The notes under the pieces are model-generated. The model ran no database searches. It was not told the origin of the DNA and saw only the letters and a program-made list of their open reading frames with translations. A program made the translations under genes and the position numbers. Below, in pieces: positions 18,417-29,074 of a stretch of 64,000 nt of DNA; position 1 is the stretch's first letter; each line of letters opens with the position of its first letter. Origin of the DNA: Acholeplasmatales bacterium (GTDB lineage Bacteria; Bacillota_I; Bacilli_A; Acholeplasmatales; Anaeroplasmataceae); assembly GCA_016288855.1 (NCBI GenBank), contig JAEELJ010000013.1:1-64000 (forward strand), given 5' to 3'.

Positions 18417-20999
18417 ATGAAAGAAGAAAAGAAAGAAGTTTTAAGACTAGACCCAGATATTGATAAAGGCTTATCAACTGATGAAGTTAATGAAAGAATT
18501 ACAACAGGTAATATTAATAAAACTAATAAAAAAGTTGGAAAAAGCTATGCTCAAATAATTAAAGATAATACATTATCTGTATTTAATATAGTATTTTTTA
18601 TAATCGCAATAGTATTTATTGTTTTCATGGTGCTTCTTCATCACTTTGGTTTTGATAAGGAAGCAAGGAATTATTTTGGTATTTCTAAATTTGTATTTTT
18701 AATACCAGTAATTTTAAATATGATTATAGGAATTGTCCAAGAAATCAGATGTAAAAAAGCTTTAGAAAAGATGAAGCTTGTTACTGAATCACATTCTTTA
18801 GTAATTAGAAATTCAAAGGAAGAAACAATACTATCTAGAAATTTAGTATTAGATGATATTGTAAGAATTAATGCTGGTGAACAGGCTCAAGCTGATTTAA
18901 TAGTAAAAAAAGGAAAGATGAGTGTAGATGAATCTTTCCTAACAGGTGAATCTGATCTTGTTGAAAAAGAGGTTGGAGATACTATTTACCAAGGATCTAT
19001 GATTATTGTTGGTGGTGGTTATGCAAGATGTATTCATGTTGGAGATGAGACATATACATCAAAGCTTCAATCAAATGTTAAATCTATAGAGCAGCACAAG
19101 AGCGAATTATTAACAGATATAAATAAGATAATACATTGGTTATCAATTCTTTTATGTGTAATAATTGTCGTTTGTATTTCAACATTATGCTATAAGATTA
19201 TGAGATGGGGTAATGATGGTACTATTTGGGGTAACGCAAATGGTGAAATGACATTATCGTTAGATAACCCTGTAACATGGGGAAGAATAATTGTTGCAAC
19301 ATCCGCATTTGCAGTAGGAGTAATTCCTTCTGGTTTGGTTCTTATGACATCTATTACACTTGCAATATCAATTATTAAATTATCTAAAGAAAATACTTTA
19401 ATACAGGAATTATATTCTTTAGAAAATTTATCAAGAGTAGATACTATTTGCTTAGATAAAACTGGTACATTAACAGATGGAACAATGAGAGTTGTTGATG
19501 TTAAATATTTTAAGGACAATGGAGAGGTTACAGAGCATATAAGAAATCTTTTAGGCTCTCAGGAATCTATTAATCAAACATCAAAGGCTTTAATTGAAAA
19601 ATTTGATAAGAATAGTAATGTTCATTTTAAGGAGCTTATTCCATTCTCATCTAAGATTAAATCATCAGGTCTTATATATCAAAATGGTGAAAAGCTATTA
19701 TTAGGTGCACCAGAATATATTTCTAAGGGTGTAGAAGAAGACTACATTAATGAAATGACTTCAAAAGGCTATAGAATTCTTTCTTTAGTCTTAGATAATG
19801 AGCTTTTAGCATTATATGTTTTAGAGGATGTAATAAGACCTACTGCAAAATCAACAATTGAATTCTTTTATGAAAATCATGTAGATGTAAGAATTATATC
19901 TGGAGATAATATTAAAACTGTTTCTAAAATAAGTGAGTTATGTGGTGTTAAAGATACTAATAAAGCAATTTCTTTAGAAGGTGTAGCGCTAGATGAATTA
20001 GAAGAAATTGTACCAAATTATACAATATTTGGTCGTGTATCACCTGAGCAAAAACAAAAAATAATAGAAGTACTACAAAAAAGTGGTAGAAAGGTTGCGA
20101 TGACAGGAGATGGTGTTAATGATATATTAGCATTAAGAACAGCAAATGCATCAATAACATTTGAAAAAGCAACTGATGCAGCTAAGAGCTGTAGTGATGT
20201 TATTTTATTAGATAATGATTTTTCTCATTTAAAGGAAGTTGTTAAGCAAGGAAGAAGAGTTGTTAATAATATAACTAGATCATCAGTATTATTCTTAATG
20301 AAAACAATCGCGATAGCATTATTATCATTCTTCTTAATATTTACTAAAAAAGGTCAAATGTGGTATTCATTAGAAAACATATACTTACTTGAAACAGCAG
20401 TAATTGCATTAGGTGGCCTATTACTATCACTTGAAATGAGCCATGAGCCTATAAAAGGTAAATTTAGAATAAATGTTTTATCTAAAGCATTACCATCAGG
20501 ACTTTTGATACTTATTGCAGCAATACTTCCTGTTGCTTTAAATGCAATACCAAAATTCTTTGGATTTAATCCAATTGTTTCAAATGATAATGTAGGTGCT
20601 CTAATATCTGTTTTAACTGTTACTGCAGGGCTTGCAGTTACTGCATCCATGTGTAGACCATTTAATAAATATCGTTTAATAGTATTTATTACAGTATTAT
20701 TATTTGTAATATTCTTGGCATTAGCATTCCCAACATCATTCATTGGAGGTAAGCCAACATCAGTACAAATGATATCTGATGGAACATTCTTTAAAGAGTT
20801 CTTTAAGCCTTGGAAGGCAGAAGCATTTTTAACTTTTAATAATGAAAAGCAATGCTATTTAATATTTGGAATATTTATGGTTGTATCAATTCCACTATAT
20901 TTCTTATTAATTAGATTTGTTAATAAAGCATTATTAAAATATGCTTTAAAGCTAGATTCCAAGCTAGAAGAGCAAGAAAAAAAGCTTAATATTAAATAA
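18417..20999 (+). CDS. P-type cation-transporting ATPase (CtpE-like HAD-IC)
   Basis: CLDKTGTLTDGTM; MTGDGVNDILALRTANASITF; TGES motif. Confidence 0.88.
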   Translation: MKEEKKEVLRLDPDIDKGLSTDEVNERITTGNINKTNKKVGKSYAQIIKDNTLSVFNIVFFIIAIVFIVFMVLLHHFGFDKEARNYFGISKFVFLIPVILNMIIGIVQEIRCKKALEKMKLVTESHSLVIRNSKEETILSRNLVLDDIVRINAGEQAQADLIVKKGKMSVDESFLTGESDLVEKEVGDTIYQGSMIIVGGGYARCIHVGDETYTSKLQSNVKSIEQHKSELLTDINKIIHWLSILLCVIIVVCISTLCYKIMRWGNDGTIWGNANGEMTLSLDNPVTWGRIIVATSAFAVGVIPSGLVLMTSITLAISIIKLSKENTLIQELYSLENLSRVDTICLDKTGTLTDGTMRVVDVKYFKDNGEVTEHIRNLLGSQESINQTSKALIEKFDKNSNVHFKELIPFSSKIKSSGLIYQNGEKLLLGAPEYISKGVEEDYINEMTSKGYRILSLVLDNELLALYVLEDVIRPTAKSTIEFFYENHVDVRIISGDNIKTVSKISELCGVKDTNKAISLEGVALDELEEIVPNYTIFGRVSPEQKQKIIEVLQKSGRKVAMTGDGVNDILALRTANASITFEKATDAAKSCSDVILLDNDFSHLKEVVKQGRRVVNNITRSSVLFLMKTIAIALLSFFLIFTKKGQMWYSLENIYLLETAVIALGGLLLSLEMSHEPIKGKFRINVLSKALPSGLLILIAAILPVALNAIPKFFGFNPIVSNDNVGALISVLTVTAGLAVTASMCRPFNKYRLIVFITVLLFVIFLALAFPTSFIGGKPTSVQMISDGTFFKEFFKPWKAEAFLTFNNEKQCYLIFGIFMVVSIPLYFLLIRFVNKALLKYALKLDSKLEEQEKKLNIK

Positions 21000-21003
21000 T
21001 GTA

Positions 21004-21051
21004 TTGAAATAAATCCCCAAAGCGTTATAATTTATACAGCTTTGGGGGTTT
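21004..21051 (+). promoter_or_regulatory. composite terminator hairpin / promoter -10 in loop / SD in 3' arm
   Basis: TTGAAA 21004-21009, 16-nt spacer, TATAAT 21026-21031 inside the loop of AAATCCCCAAAGC (21011-21023) / GCTTTGGGGGTTT (21039-21051); ATG at 21056. Confidence 0.7.
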
Positions 21052-21055
21052 TCTT

Positions 21056-22360
21056 ATGGCTATTTATATTATTTCAATTATTGCAATATTACTAATGCTT
21101 ATATGTATAATTTTTAAGCCTATTTTAAAAATAGGTGATAAATCATTCTCTACATTTTATCTACCAGTATTATTTGCAGCATTATTATTAATAATATTAC
21201 CTTTATTTGATAAGAAGATATTAATAGATTCTTTTACATCAAATAGTTCAATTAATCCTATTAAAATATTGGTTTTATTTATATCAATATCTATGATATC
21301 AATAACTCTTGATGAATCTGGATTCTTTTCATTTCTTGCATCTAAATTTATTACAAGATTTAAGAGTTCACAAATCAAATTATTTTTCTCATTATATTTA
21401 TTGATATCACTTATTACTATATTTACATCAAATGATATTGTAATATTAACATTTACACCATTTATCCTATATCTTGCAAGAAGAGGTAATATTTCTGCAA
21501 TTCCATATTTAGTATTAGAATTTATTGCAGGAAATACCTACTCAATATTACTAGAAATAGGTAATCCAACAAATATATATTTATCACAAGCCTTTGAGAT
21601 TCCTTTCTTTAATTATTTATGTGTAATGATAATACCTACAATCCTAATTGGATTATCATCAGTATTAGTATTATATTTAATGTTTAGAAAAGAATTAAAA
21701 AAAGAAATAAGTGATTTTGAATTCTATGGTACTGAAATAAAGGATAAGATATTATTATATGTATCATTATCACATTTAATTTTAGTAATTATTCTTATGG
21801 CTTTATCAAATATTATTGGTTTTGAAATGTGGCTTATAACATTAATATTTGCAGGAAGCTTAACTATATTCTTAATAGCTTATAGTATTATAAAAAGAAA
21901 AGATTTTATATTAGTAACATATAAAAGATTACCTTATAATTTAATACCATTTATTTTATCAATGTTTGTTATAATAATGGCACTTACAACAACTCCTTTA
22001 TTTACTAATATTTCATCATCAATAGATAAAGTAGGTAATAGCTATTTAGAAGGTGTAATTTATTTCTTTAGTGCATTTATTTCATGCAATGTAATAAATA
22101 ATATCCCAATGACTATTGCATATTCTAATATTTTAGATGGTAGTAGCTTATTAAATATTTATTCAGTAATAATAGCATCTAACCTAGGTGCAATACTTTT
22201 ACCTGTAGGCGCACTTGCTGGTATTATGTGGATGAAAATATTAAAGGATAATGAAATAAAATATAGCTTTTTAGATTTTTTTAAGAATGGTGTTAAGATT
22301 ACTTTAGCTTTAATTCCATCTGTATTATTATCACTATTAATTATTTCTTTAATTTTGTAA
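21056..22360 (+). CDS. ArsB/SLC13-like (ion transporter superfamily) permease
   Basis: Polytopic; ITIFTSNDIVILTFTPFILYLA and EIGNPTNIYL motifs typical of IT superfamily. Confidence 0.75.
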   Translation: MAIYIISIIAILLMLICIIFKPILKIGDKSFSTFYLPVLFAALLLIILPLFDKKILIDSFTSNSSINPIKILVLFISISMISITLDESGFFSFLASKFITRFKSSQIKLFFSLYLLISLITIFTSNDIVILTFTPFILYLARRGNISAIPYLVLEFIAGNTYSILLEIGNPTNIYLSQAFEIPFFNYLCVMIIPTILIGLSSVLVLYLMFRKELKKEISDFEFYGTEIKDKILLYVSLSHLILVIILMALSNIIGFEMWLITLIFAGSLTIFLIAYSIIKRKDFILVTYKRLPYNLIPFILSMFVIIMALTTTPLFTNISSSIDKVGNSYLEGVIYFFSAFISCNVINNIPMTIAYSNILDGSSLLNIYSVIIASNLGAILLPVGALAGIMWMKILKDNEIKYSFLDFFKNGVKITLALIPSVLLSLLIISLIL

Positions 22361-22428
22361 ATAAACTATGGAAAAAGTATAGATTTTTTAGTATAATAAT
22401 CCGTGTGTTTTGTGTTAAGAGGATTACT

Positions 22429-22719
22429 ATGAAGACTAAGAGATTGATGACTTTATTATCCGGACTTTGTGTACTTACAATGGTTGTTGGATGTTTATTA
22501 TTGACAATAGAAGGAAATGTTTATTTTATTGCGGCAACAATAGATATTTTATTATATATAATCATCATGATTGCATCTATTATCATCATGATAAAAGATA
22601 GCAATTTATATATACCTAAACAAAATGAAACTTTATCATCTGCAAGAATGGTTTTACTTGTAACAACACTTGCAATCGTAGTTTTAATTGTTACAGTTTT
22701 TGTAAGTATTTTTAGATAG
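22429..22719 (+). CDS. small hypothetical membrane protein (3 TM)
   Basis: MKTKRLMTLLSGLCVLTMVV...; SD aagagg before ATG 22429. Confidence 0.6.
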   Translation: MKTKRLMTLLSGLCVLTMVVGCLLLTIEGNVYFIAATIDILLYIIIMIASIIIMIKDSNLYIPKQNETLSSARMVLLVTTLAIVVLIVTVFVSIFR

Positions 22720-22720
22720 T

Positions 22721-22747
22721 AAAAAGGGCTAATTTTTAGCCCTTTTT
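22721..22747. terminator. bidirectional terminator
   Basis: aaaaagggct aattttt agccctttttg. Confidence 0.85.
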
Positions 22748-23815
22748 GTTTTCTTCAATATAATATGTTTCTGCAATTAATCTTGCTAATGAAACTAGAA
22801 TAGCTTTATGCTGTGATTCCCAAATTCTATGTTCTCTAGTTTCTGCAAACATTATTGCTCCATATGATGTGTCAAATATATCTATTCTTATCATCAATAA
22901 TGACTTTAAAGAATTTTTAGCAGTAATATCACCAAGTGATGGTGCAACCCTTGTTATATCATTATTTACACCTGTAATAAATATTTGATCCTTATCGAGA
23001 ATCTTTAATAACTTTTTATCAGTTTCTTTATTTAAAAAGCCTAATAATTTATCTCCAGTTACATCAAATATTCTATCAGTTTTTGAATCAATAAATAGCA
23101 TCTTAGTAACTCTTAAATTTTTAATTAAAAATTCTGATGATTGCATAATTTTAGTTTTAAGACTTTCTTTTGAATCAAATATATTTTTTAATGTTATTGA
23201 TAATTCAAATAAATCAATTGGTCTAATATTAGAAACATCAAGATTTTGATGCTTTTCTTTTACATAAATGATAAAGCAATTTCTACCCTTTTGCTTACCA
23301 CGATATAATGTTTTGTCACTCATTTTAAATAAATCAGTATAATTATCAGCATCCTTTGGGAAGGAAGCAGAACCAATTGTACCAGTTATAAAAGGAGATA
23401 CCGTAGATGTTTTAATAATTCGTCTTAAAACAATACTACCATGATATAATCCATTATAAAATTCATGTAAATTAGCATAATCAGAAGAACCAAAATATAA
23501 GAAAATAAATTCATCTCCACCATATCTACCCGCAATACCTAAATCGCCTAGATATGTTTTTAATGATTCAGCTACTGATTTTATTACTATATCTCCAACA
23601 TCATGACCATAGTTATCATTTATTTGCTTAAAAAAATCTAGGTCTAATATTGCCATAGTAAATTCTTTTTTATCCTTGATTAATTCAGCAATGAAATCAA
23701 TAATATATTGACGTTGTACAAGACCAGTTAATGAATCTAATAAGTATTCAATTTTATTAATCTTTAAAAGTTCTTTAAAGTAATCGTATTTTTCTAATTC
23801 TTCAATACTGTACAT
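22736..23815 (-). CDS. GGDEF domain protein with C-terminal GAF-like domain (paralogue of 3615..4658)
   Basis: LTGLVQRQYIIDF...DLDFFKQINDNYGHDVGD...GRYGGDEF; SD aggagg before MYSIEEL. Confidence 0.8.
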   Translation of the reverse strand: MYSIEELEKYDYFKELLKINKIEYLLDSLTGLVQRQYIIDFIAELIKDKKEFTMAILDLDFFKQINDNYGHDVGDIVIKSVAESLKTYLGDLGIAGRYGGDEFIFLYFGSSDYANLHEFYNGLYHGSIVLRRIIKTSTVSPFITGTIGSASFPKDADNYTDLFKMSDKTLYRGKQKGRNCFIIYVKEKHQNLDVSNIRPIDLFELSITLKNIFDSKESLKTKIMQSSEFLIKNLRVTKMLFIDSKTDRIFDVTGDKLLGFLNKETDKKLLKILDKDQIFITGVNNDITRVAPSLGDITAKNSLKSLLMIRIDIFDTSYGAIMFAETREHRIWESQHKAILVSLARLIAETYYIEENKKG

Positions 23816-23910
23816 ATAAAGCACCTCCTATTACATTTAATAATCATTATATTAATATTATTTTACTATAAAATATTAAATTATTCAAATTAATGGTTTT
23901 ATTTATATAA

Positions 23911-23935
23911 AAATGCTGGATTAAAATCCAGCATA
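23911..23935 (-). terminator. intrinsic terminator of ABC operon
   Basis: atgctggattttaatccagcat + T-run on minus strand. Confidence 0.8.
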
Positions 23936-23938
23936 GTC

Positions 23939-25738
23939 TTATCTATCATATTGAGATATAAATAGATTATAATATCTTCCTTTTTTATCCATTAGCTCCT
24001 TATGAGTTCCTGTTTCAATAACATCACCATTGTCTAAAAGAAGAATGATATCAGCATTTTTAATTGTTGATAATCTATGTGCTATTATAAATGAGGTTTT
24101 ACCTTCCATAAGTTTATTCATAGCATCCTGAATATCCATTTCTGTTTTAGTATCAACATTGGATGTTGCTTCATCTAAAATTAATATACTAGATTTTAAT
24201 AGCATAGCTCTTGCGATAGTCAAAAGCTGTTTTTGACCTTTTGAAATATTGCCACCATTTTCCTTCAATATAGTAGAATAACCATTAGGTAATTGCATAA
24301 TAAATGAATGAATATGTGCCTTTTTACAAGCATCTATTACATCATCTTGTGTTACTAAAGGATTACCATATGATAGGTTTTCAAAAACAGAGCCCTCAAA
24401 TAACCAAGTGTCTTGTAATACCATTGCAAATTGATGACGAAGGGATGATCTTGTTATTTCCTTTGTGTTAATACCATCTAAGCTTATAGTACCATTTTTA
24501 ATATCATAGAATCTCATTAAGATATTAATGATTGTAGTTTTACCTGCGCCAGTCTTACCAACTATTGCAACCTTTTTACCACTTTTAACATCTAAAGAGA
24601 AGTCCTTTAATACAATATTATCAGTATAACCAAATTTAACATGATCAAAATTAATCTCACCTGAAGAAGTATCAATTTCTTTGGCATCCTTGTTATCATT
24701 AATATCTTCAGGATTTTCATCAATTAAATAGAAGACTCTTTCAGCTGCAGCAAGTGCACTTCCTATGTCTGTTGCAATATTTGCCATTTCGTTTATAGGA
24801 CCTGCAAATTTTCTTGAGTATTGTGTGAATGCTGAAATATATCCATAAGAGAATCCCTCATAAATACATAAAAGAGCACCAACAACACAAATAAGTGCCA
24901 AAGTGAACTGGTTAATAAAGTTCATAGATGGTCCCATAACGCATCCATGGTAATCAGCTTCATACATTGCATCTGCAGCCTCTTTATTAACAACCATATA
25001 TTTTTCTAATGTATATTTCTCTTTAGAATAAGATTTTATTGTTTTAATACCAGTTATCATTTCTTCACTATATCCGTTCATAACACCTAATTTAATAGAA
25101 CGCTTGCGGAATAGTGGGTGTAATCTTTTTAGCATAATTCTAGAAAATAAGATAGTAATTGGTAATGTGAACGCAAATACTAAGCATAATTTCCATGATA
25201 TTGATATCATTAGAATTAATGAACCAACTATTTGAATGAATGAAGAGAATAAGGTTACAACATCATTAGATAATGATGTAGATACTGTATCAATGTCATA
25301 AGACATTACTGATATAATATCTCCAATTTGATTATGATCAAAATAAGATACACTCATTTTAGATAATGAATCAAATGAGTCATGTCTTAGTGTTGTAACT
25401 ATTTTTTTAGATACTCTAGTAATAATTAAATTTCCAATATATGTTAGAACAAATGATAATGTGAATATAATTATCATATTAATTATATATCCTAATACAA
25501 TATCATAATTGATAGAAGAATCAGTATCTAATTGCTCTTTAATATAATCTAATAAGTATCCTTGCATAATAGGAGTAAGTAGATTTAAGACATTATATAT
25601 AATTGTTATTAGAATCGCAAATATAATTAATCCCTTATATTTTCCAAGATATTTAAATAATCTTAATAAGGTTTTTTTCTTATCCTTTGCGTGTTCAACT
25701 TTACCAGATGGTTTACGCATTCCACCGACCTTAGCCAT
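23939..25738 (-). CDS. ABC transporter, permease-ATPase fusion (exporter half 2)
   Basis: TM domain, GKTGAGKTTI Walker A, SKGQKQLLTIARA signature, ILDEATSNVD. Confidence 0.92.
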   Translation of the reverse strand: MAKVGGMRKPSGKVEHAKDKKKTLLRLFKYLGKYKGLIIFAILITIIYNVLNLLTPIMQGYLLDYIKEQLDTDSSINYDIVLGYIINMIIIFTLSFVLTYIGNLIITRVSKKIVTTLRHDSFDSLSKMSVSYFDHNQIGDIISVMSYDIDTVSTSLSNDVVTLFSSFIQIVGSLILMISISWKLCLVFAFTLPITILFSRIMLKRLHPLFRKRSIKLGVMNGYSEEMITGIKTIKSYSKEKYTLEKYMVVNKEAADAMYEADYHGCVMGPSMNFINQFTLALICVVGALLCIYEGFSYGYISAFTQYSRKFAGPINEMANIATDIGSALAAAERVFYLIDENPEDINDNKDAKEIDTSSGEINFDHVKFGYTDNIVLKDFSLDVKSGKKVAIVGKTGAGKTTIINILMRFYDIKNGTISLDGINTKEITRSSLRHQFAMVLQDTWLFEGSVFENLSYGNPLVTQDDVIDACKKAHIHSFIMQLPNGYSTILKENGGNISKGQKQLLTIARAMLLKSSILILDEATSNVDTKTEMDIQDAMNKLMEGKTSFIIAHRLSTIKNADIILLLDNGDVIETGTHKELMDKKGRYYNLFISQYDR

Positions 25739-27467
25739 TTGAATCATCTCCCATCTGTACATCATATATTAATTTATATTCCTTACATGTTTCTAATAAT
25801 TTTTCATGTGTACCATATCCAATTTCTATACCATCATCCATAACTATAATCTTTGATTGATTCATTACAGATGATACTCTTTGTGCAACAATAATAGTAG
25901 TAACATCATATTTTTTAATGTTTTTTCTGATTATTGCATCAGTCTTATAATCTAATGCACTTGAAGAGTCGTCTAGAATTAAAATTTTAGATTTTTGTAA
26001 TATCGCACGAGCTATTAATAATCTTTGCTTCTGACCACCAGAAAGGTCATTTCCCTTAGATGCAATAATATGATTTAATCCATCAGGGAATCTACTTATA
26101 AATTCATAAGCGTCAGTGTCCTTTAATACCTCAATTATTTCATCATCACTAATATCTCTATCAAATACTAAATTTTCTCTTATAGATTGATTGAATAAGA
26201 TATCTGATTGTAATACTGATGAGGATGATTCAGCAATATCCTTTAAAGAAAGTGATTTAATATCTTGATTTAATATATAAACCTCACCACTATAATAGTC
26301 ATAAAAGCCCATAATTAAATTTAGAATTGTTGATTTACCACTACCTGTAGAACCAATAATACCTAATGTTTCACCCTTATTTATTTTGAAATTAATGTCA
26401 TTAATTGCATTTTCTCCATTCTTATTGTATGAGAATGTAACATTTTTAAATTCAATAAAAGCATCTGAATATTTGGGCTCAATAGTTTCTCTTTCGATTT
26501 TTATATCTAATACATATCTCATTCTAATTGATGAAGTATATCCCTTTGATAATTGTTCAAATATTCTAGAAATAGAAACAATTGAATTAGATATTATAGT
26601 GAAATAGGAAATAAATGCGATTAGTGTTGCAACATCAAGATTTGTTTTATTGATTTCATATGCACCAATAAGTAATACACTACACATTGCAAGATTTAGA
26701 ATATAATTTATTATTGGATTTAATAATGTCATGGCATAAGAGGATTTGATTTCCAAATCAAATACCTCTTTATTTAATTTATTATATCTTCCTCTTTCAT
26801 AATCCTCTTTAGATAGTGCTTTAATTACTCTTGCACCACTAATATTTTCTCTTACAACTCTAACTAAGGAGTCACCTTTATTTTGTATTTTTGTAAAAAA
26901 TTTAATACCAATTTTTGAAATAATAAATATTAAAAGAAGTATTATTGGAGCTAAAACATAGAATACTAAAGTAAGCTTAATATTTAGGAATGAACAAACA
27001 ATTATTCCACCTATAAATAAGAAAGTAGATCTTATACCTAATCTTTGTAATGTGTTTAATGAATTATAAAGATGATATGTATCAGTAGATAATCTAGATA
27101 CTAGGGATGGTATTGTAATATCATCAATATCCTTAAGCTTTAATGACATTATTTTTTTATATAATTTATTTCTTTCACATTCTACAATTAAAGTAGAGGT
27201 TTTAGAAGCCATTCTATTCGCAATAACGTTAAATAATACGAACATTAAAGCGCTCAATACCATTAAAGATCCATAAAGTATTACAGGTGTAATATTATAA
27301 TTACCATTAATATCTGGATTATTCATTACATCTGGAATAACTGTTTTTAAAATATATGCTAAAATTAAGGGTATTACTAATTCTGTTAATGTACCTATTA
27401 TTTTGATTATTGTTGTGAAAAATAGTCTAAGCTTGTAATTTTTAAAATAAGATAACAATATAAACAT
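25731..27467 (-). CDS. ABC transporter, permease-ATPase fusion (exporter half 1)
   Basis: GSTGSGKSTI, LSGGQKQRLLIARA, ILDDSSSALD (non-consensus catalytic Asp/Ser: likely degenerate site). Confidence 0.92.
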   Translation of the reverse strand: MFILLSYFKNYKLRLFFTTIIKIIGTLTELVIPLILAYILKTVIPDVMNNPDINGNYNITPVILYGSLMVLSALMFVLFNVIANRMASKTSTLIVECERNKLYKKIMSLKLKDIDDITIPSLVSRLSTDTYHLYNSLNTLQRLGIRSTFLFIGGIIVCSFLNIKLTLVFYVLAPIILLLIFIISKIGIKFFTKIQNKGDSLVRVVRENISGARVIKALSKEDYERGRYNKLNKEVFDLEIKSSYAMTLLNPIINYILNLAMCSVLLIGAYEINKTNLDVATLIAFISYFTIISNSIVSISRIFEQLSKGYTSSIRMRYVLDIKIERETIEPKYSDAFIEFKNVTFSYNKNGENAINDINFKINKGETLGIIGSTGSGKSTILNLIMGFYDYYSGEVYILNQDIKSLSLKDIAESSSSVLQSDILFNQSIRENLVFDRDISDDEIIEVLKDTDAYEFISRFPDGLNHIIASKGNDLSGGQKQRLLIARAILQKSKILILDDSSSALDYKTDAIIRKNIKKYDVTTIIVAQRVSSVMNQSKIIVMDDGIEIGYGTHEKLLETCKEYKLIYDVQMGDDSNG

Positions 27468-27680
27468 ATAATCACTTAATCAAAATAAATCATTTAATAT
27501 CTTTTTGATTTTATCCTTTCTATTCATATCAAAGATAAATGATGTGAATTTATACTTAAATTATATAATAGATTTATTAAATTTTTTAGGAAAAATTATA
27601 ACAAATAGTTAGTAATACTATTAATTTAGATATATTTGAGTTATAATAATATTATATTTTAAGTTGGAGGAGAATTTATT

Positions 27681-28031
27681 ATGAAATGTGTTAGTTGCGG
27701 TAAACAAGACTTCTTTAAGGCTCAAATGAAGTCAAAGGAATTTGATATGCTAATTTGCTTAAATTGTGGTTATGTAAATTTTTATCTACCAGAGGATAAG
27801 CTAAAGGCACAGCAAAAATATTTTAAGGAATTAAGAGAAAAGGAAGAAAAAATTGCAGATTTAGAAAAGCAGCAAAAGACTGTTTTATCTTTAATTGAAT
27901 CTCAAGAAATTATTGCCGAAAATTCAAATAATTCTAATAAGGCTATCAAGGAAGCAGAAGAAAAGATTGAAAAGCTAAATGATCAATTAGATCAAATTGT
28001 TCAACAATTAAAGGAATTAAAAGAAAACTAA
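27681..28031 (+). CDS. zinc-ribbon + coiled-coil protein
   Basis: MKCVSCGKQDF...MLICLNCGYVNF then long helical EK-rich segment. Confidence 0.7.
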   Translation: MKCVSCGKQDFFKAQMKSKEFDMLICLNCGYVNFYLPEDKLKAQQKYFKELREKEEKIADLEKQQKTVLSLIESQEIIAENSNNSNKAIKEAEEKIEKLNDQLDQIVQQLKELKEN

Positions 28032-28034
28032 TTT

Positions 28035-28058
28035 TAAGGGGAGGAAATCCCCTTAAAT
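28035..28058 (+). repeat. perfect intergenic stem-loop without T-run (TTTAAGGGG/CCCCTTAAA)
   Basis: 9-bp stem, loop AGGAAAT. Confidence 0.6.
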
Positions 28059-28080
28059 TATTTATATAAAGGAGTTTTTT

Positions 28081-29070
28081 ATGATAAAGGTTGTTTGTGA
28101 TTTAATGGGCGCAGATAATAAGCCTATAGATTTAATTTCAGGTGTTATTGATGCAATAAATAATAATCCTGATGTATTTTGTTATGTTTTAGCACCATTA
28201 AATGATATTAAAGAAAAGCTAGATTCTATGTCTTACAATAAGAATCAATTGGAAGTTATAGATTGTAATGTAGAAATTACAAATTATGATATACCTACTA
28301 AAGCATTCCGTGAAAAGAAGGATTCGAGCTTAGTTAAGGGACTTAATTTATGTCGAGATAATGATGATATAAGTGCATTTTTATCTTGTGGATCTACAGG
28401 TGCGGTTTTAGTTTCATCAGTATTCATTTTAAAAACAGTTACACATATTCGTCCTGCCTTATCTCCAATTATTGCAGGTAAGAAGGAATTTTGTATTGTG
28501 GATTGTGGTGCAAACGTTGATTGTAGAGTAGATCAATTATTAGATTTTGCAAAAATGGGTGTAGCTTATATGGAAGCTAGAGGTGTTTTAACGCCTAAGG
28601 TTGGATTGCTTTCAAATGGAGCTGAAGAAAAGAAAGGTAATGATGTTATAAAAGAAGCTCACCAGGAACTTAAAAAAATCATGCCTAATAATTTTATTGG
28701 CAATGTTGAAGGCAAAAATATTTTATATAGTGATTCAGATGTAATTGTTTGCGATGGCTTAATGGGAAATATCGCATTAAAGACAATTGAGGGTACTGCA
28801 GGAGTTGTTGCAAAAGAAATTTTAGAAATGTCTAAGAATGAATCCTTAGAGGTTCAAAAATCTATTTCAAAAATGCTACTTAACTTAAGAAGTAAATTCG
28901 ATTATAATACTCAAGGTGGCGCAGTATTATTAGGCGTTAATAAAATAGTTATTAAGGCTCATGGTGCTGGAGTTGCAGAAACTTTTACATCAATTATCAA
29001 TCAAGCATATACCTTAGCTAAGGGTGACCTTGTTGGTAAAATAAAAAAGAATTTAGGAGTAGAGGAATAA
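28081..29070 (+). CDS. plsX: phosphate acyltransferase PlsX
   Basis: VVCDLMGADNKPIDLISGV...CGSTGAVL...VCDGLMGNIALKTIEG. Confidence 0.9.
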   Translation: MIKVVCDLMGADNKPIDLISGVIDAINNNPDVFCYVLAPLNDIKEKLDSMSYNKNQLEVIDCNVEITNYDIPTKAFREKKDSSLVKGLNLCRDNDDISAFLSCGSTGAVLVSSVFILKTVTHIRPALSPIIAGKKEFCIVDCGANVDCRVDQLLDFAKMGVAYMEARGVLTPKVGLLSNGAEEKKGNDVIKEAHQELKKIMPNNFIGNVEGKNILYSDSDVIVCDGLMGNIALKTIEGTAGVVAKEILEMSKNESLEVQKSISKMLLNLRSKFDYNTQGGAVLLGVNKIVIKAHGAGVAETFTSIINQAYTLAKGDLVGKIKKNLGVEE

Positions 29071-29074
29071 GACT

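Noticed and set aside
26386-26607. Plus-strand ORF within the ABC exporter gene
   Set aside because: Antisense shadow; same for 55525, 55843, 56137 and 62024 plus-strand ORFs lying over minus-strand genes.
27606-27626. atagttagtaatactatta as another AGTTA-N4-TAACT operator
   Set aside because: Only an imperfect match (TACT instead of TAACT); likely AT-rich background.
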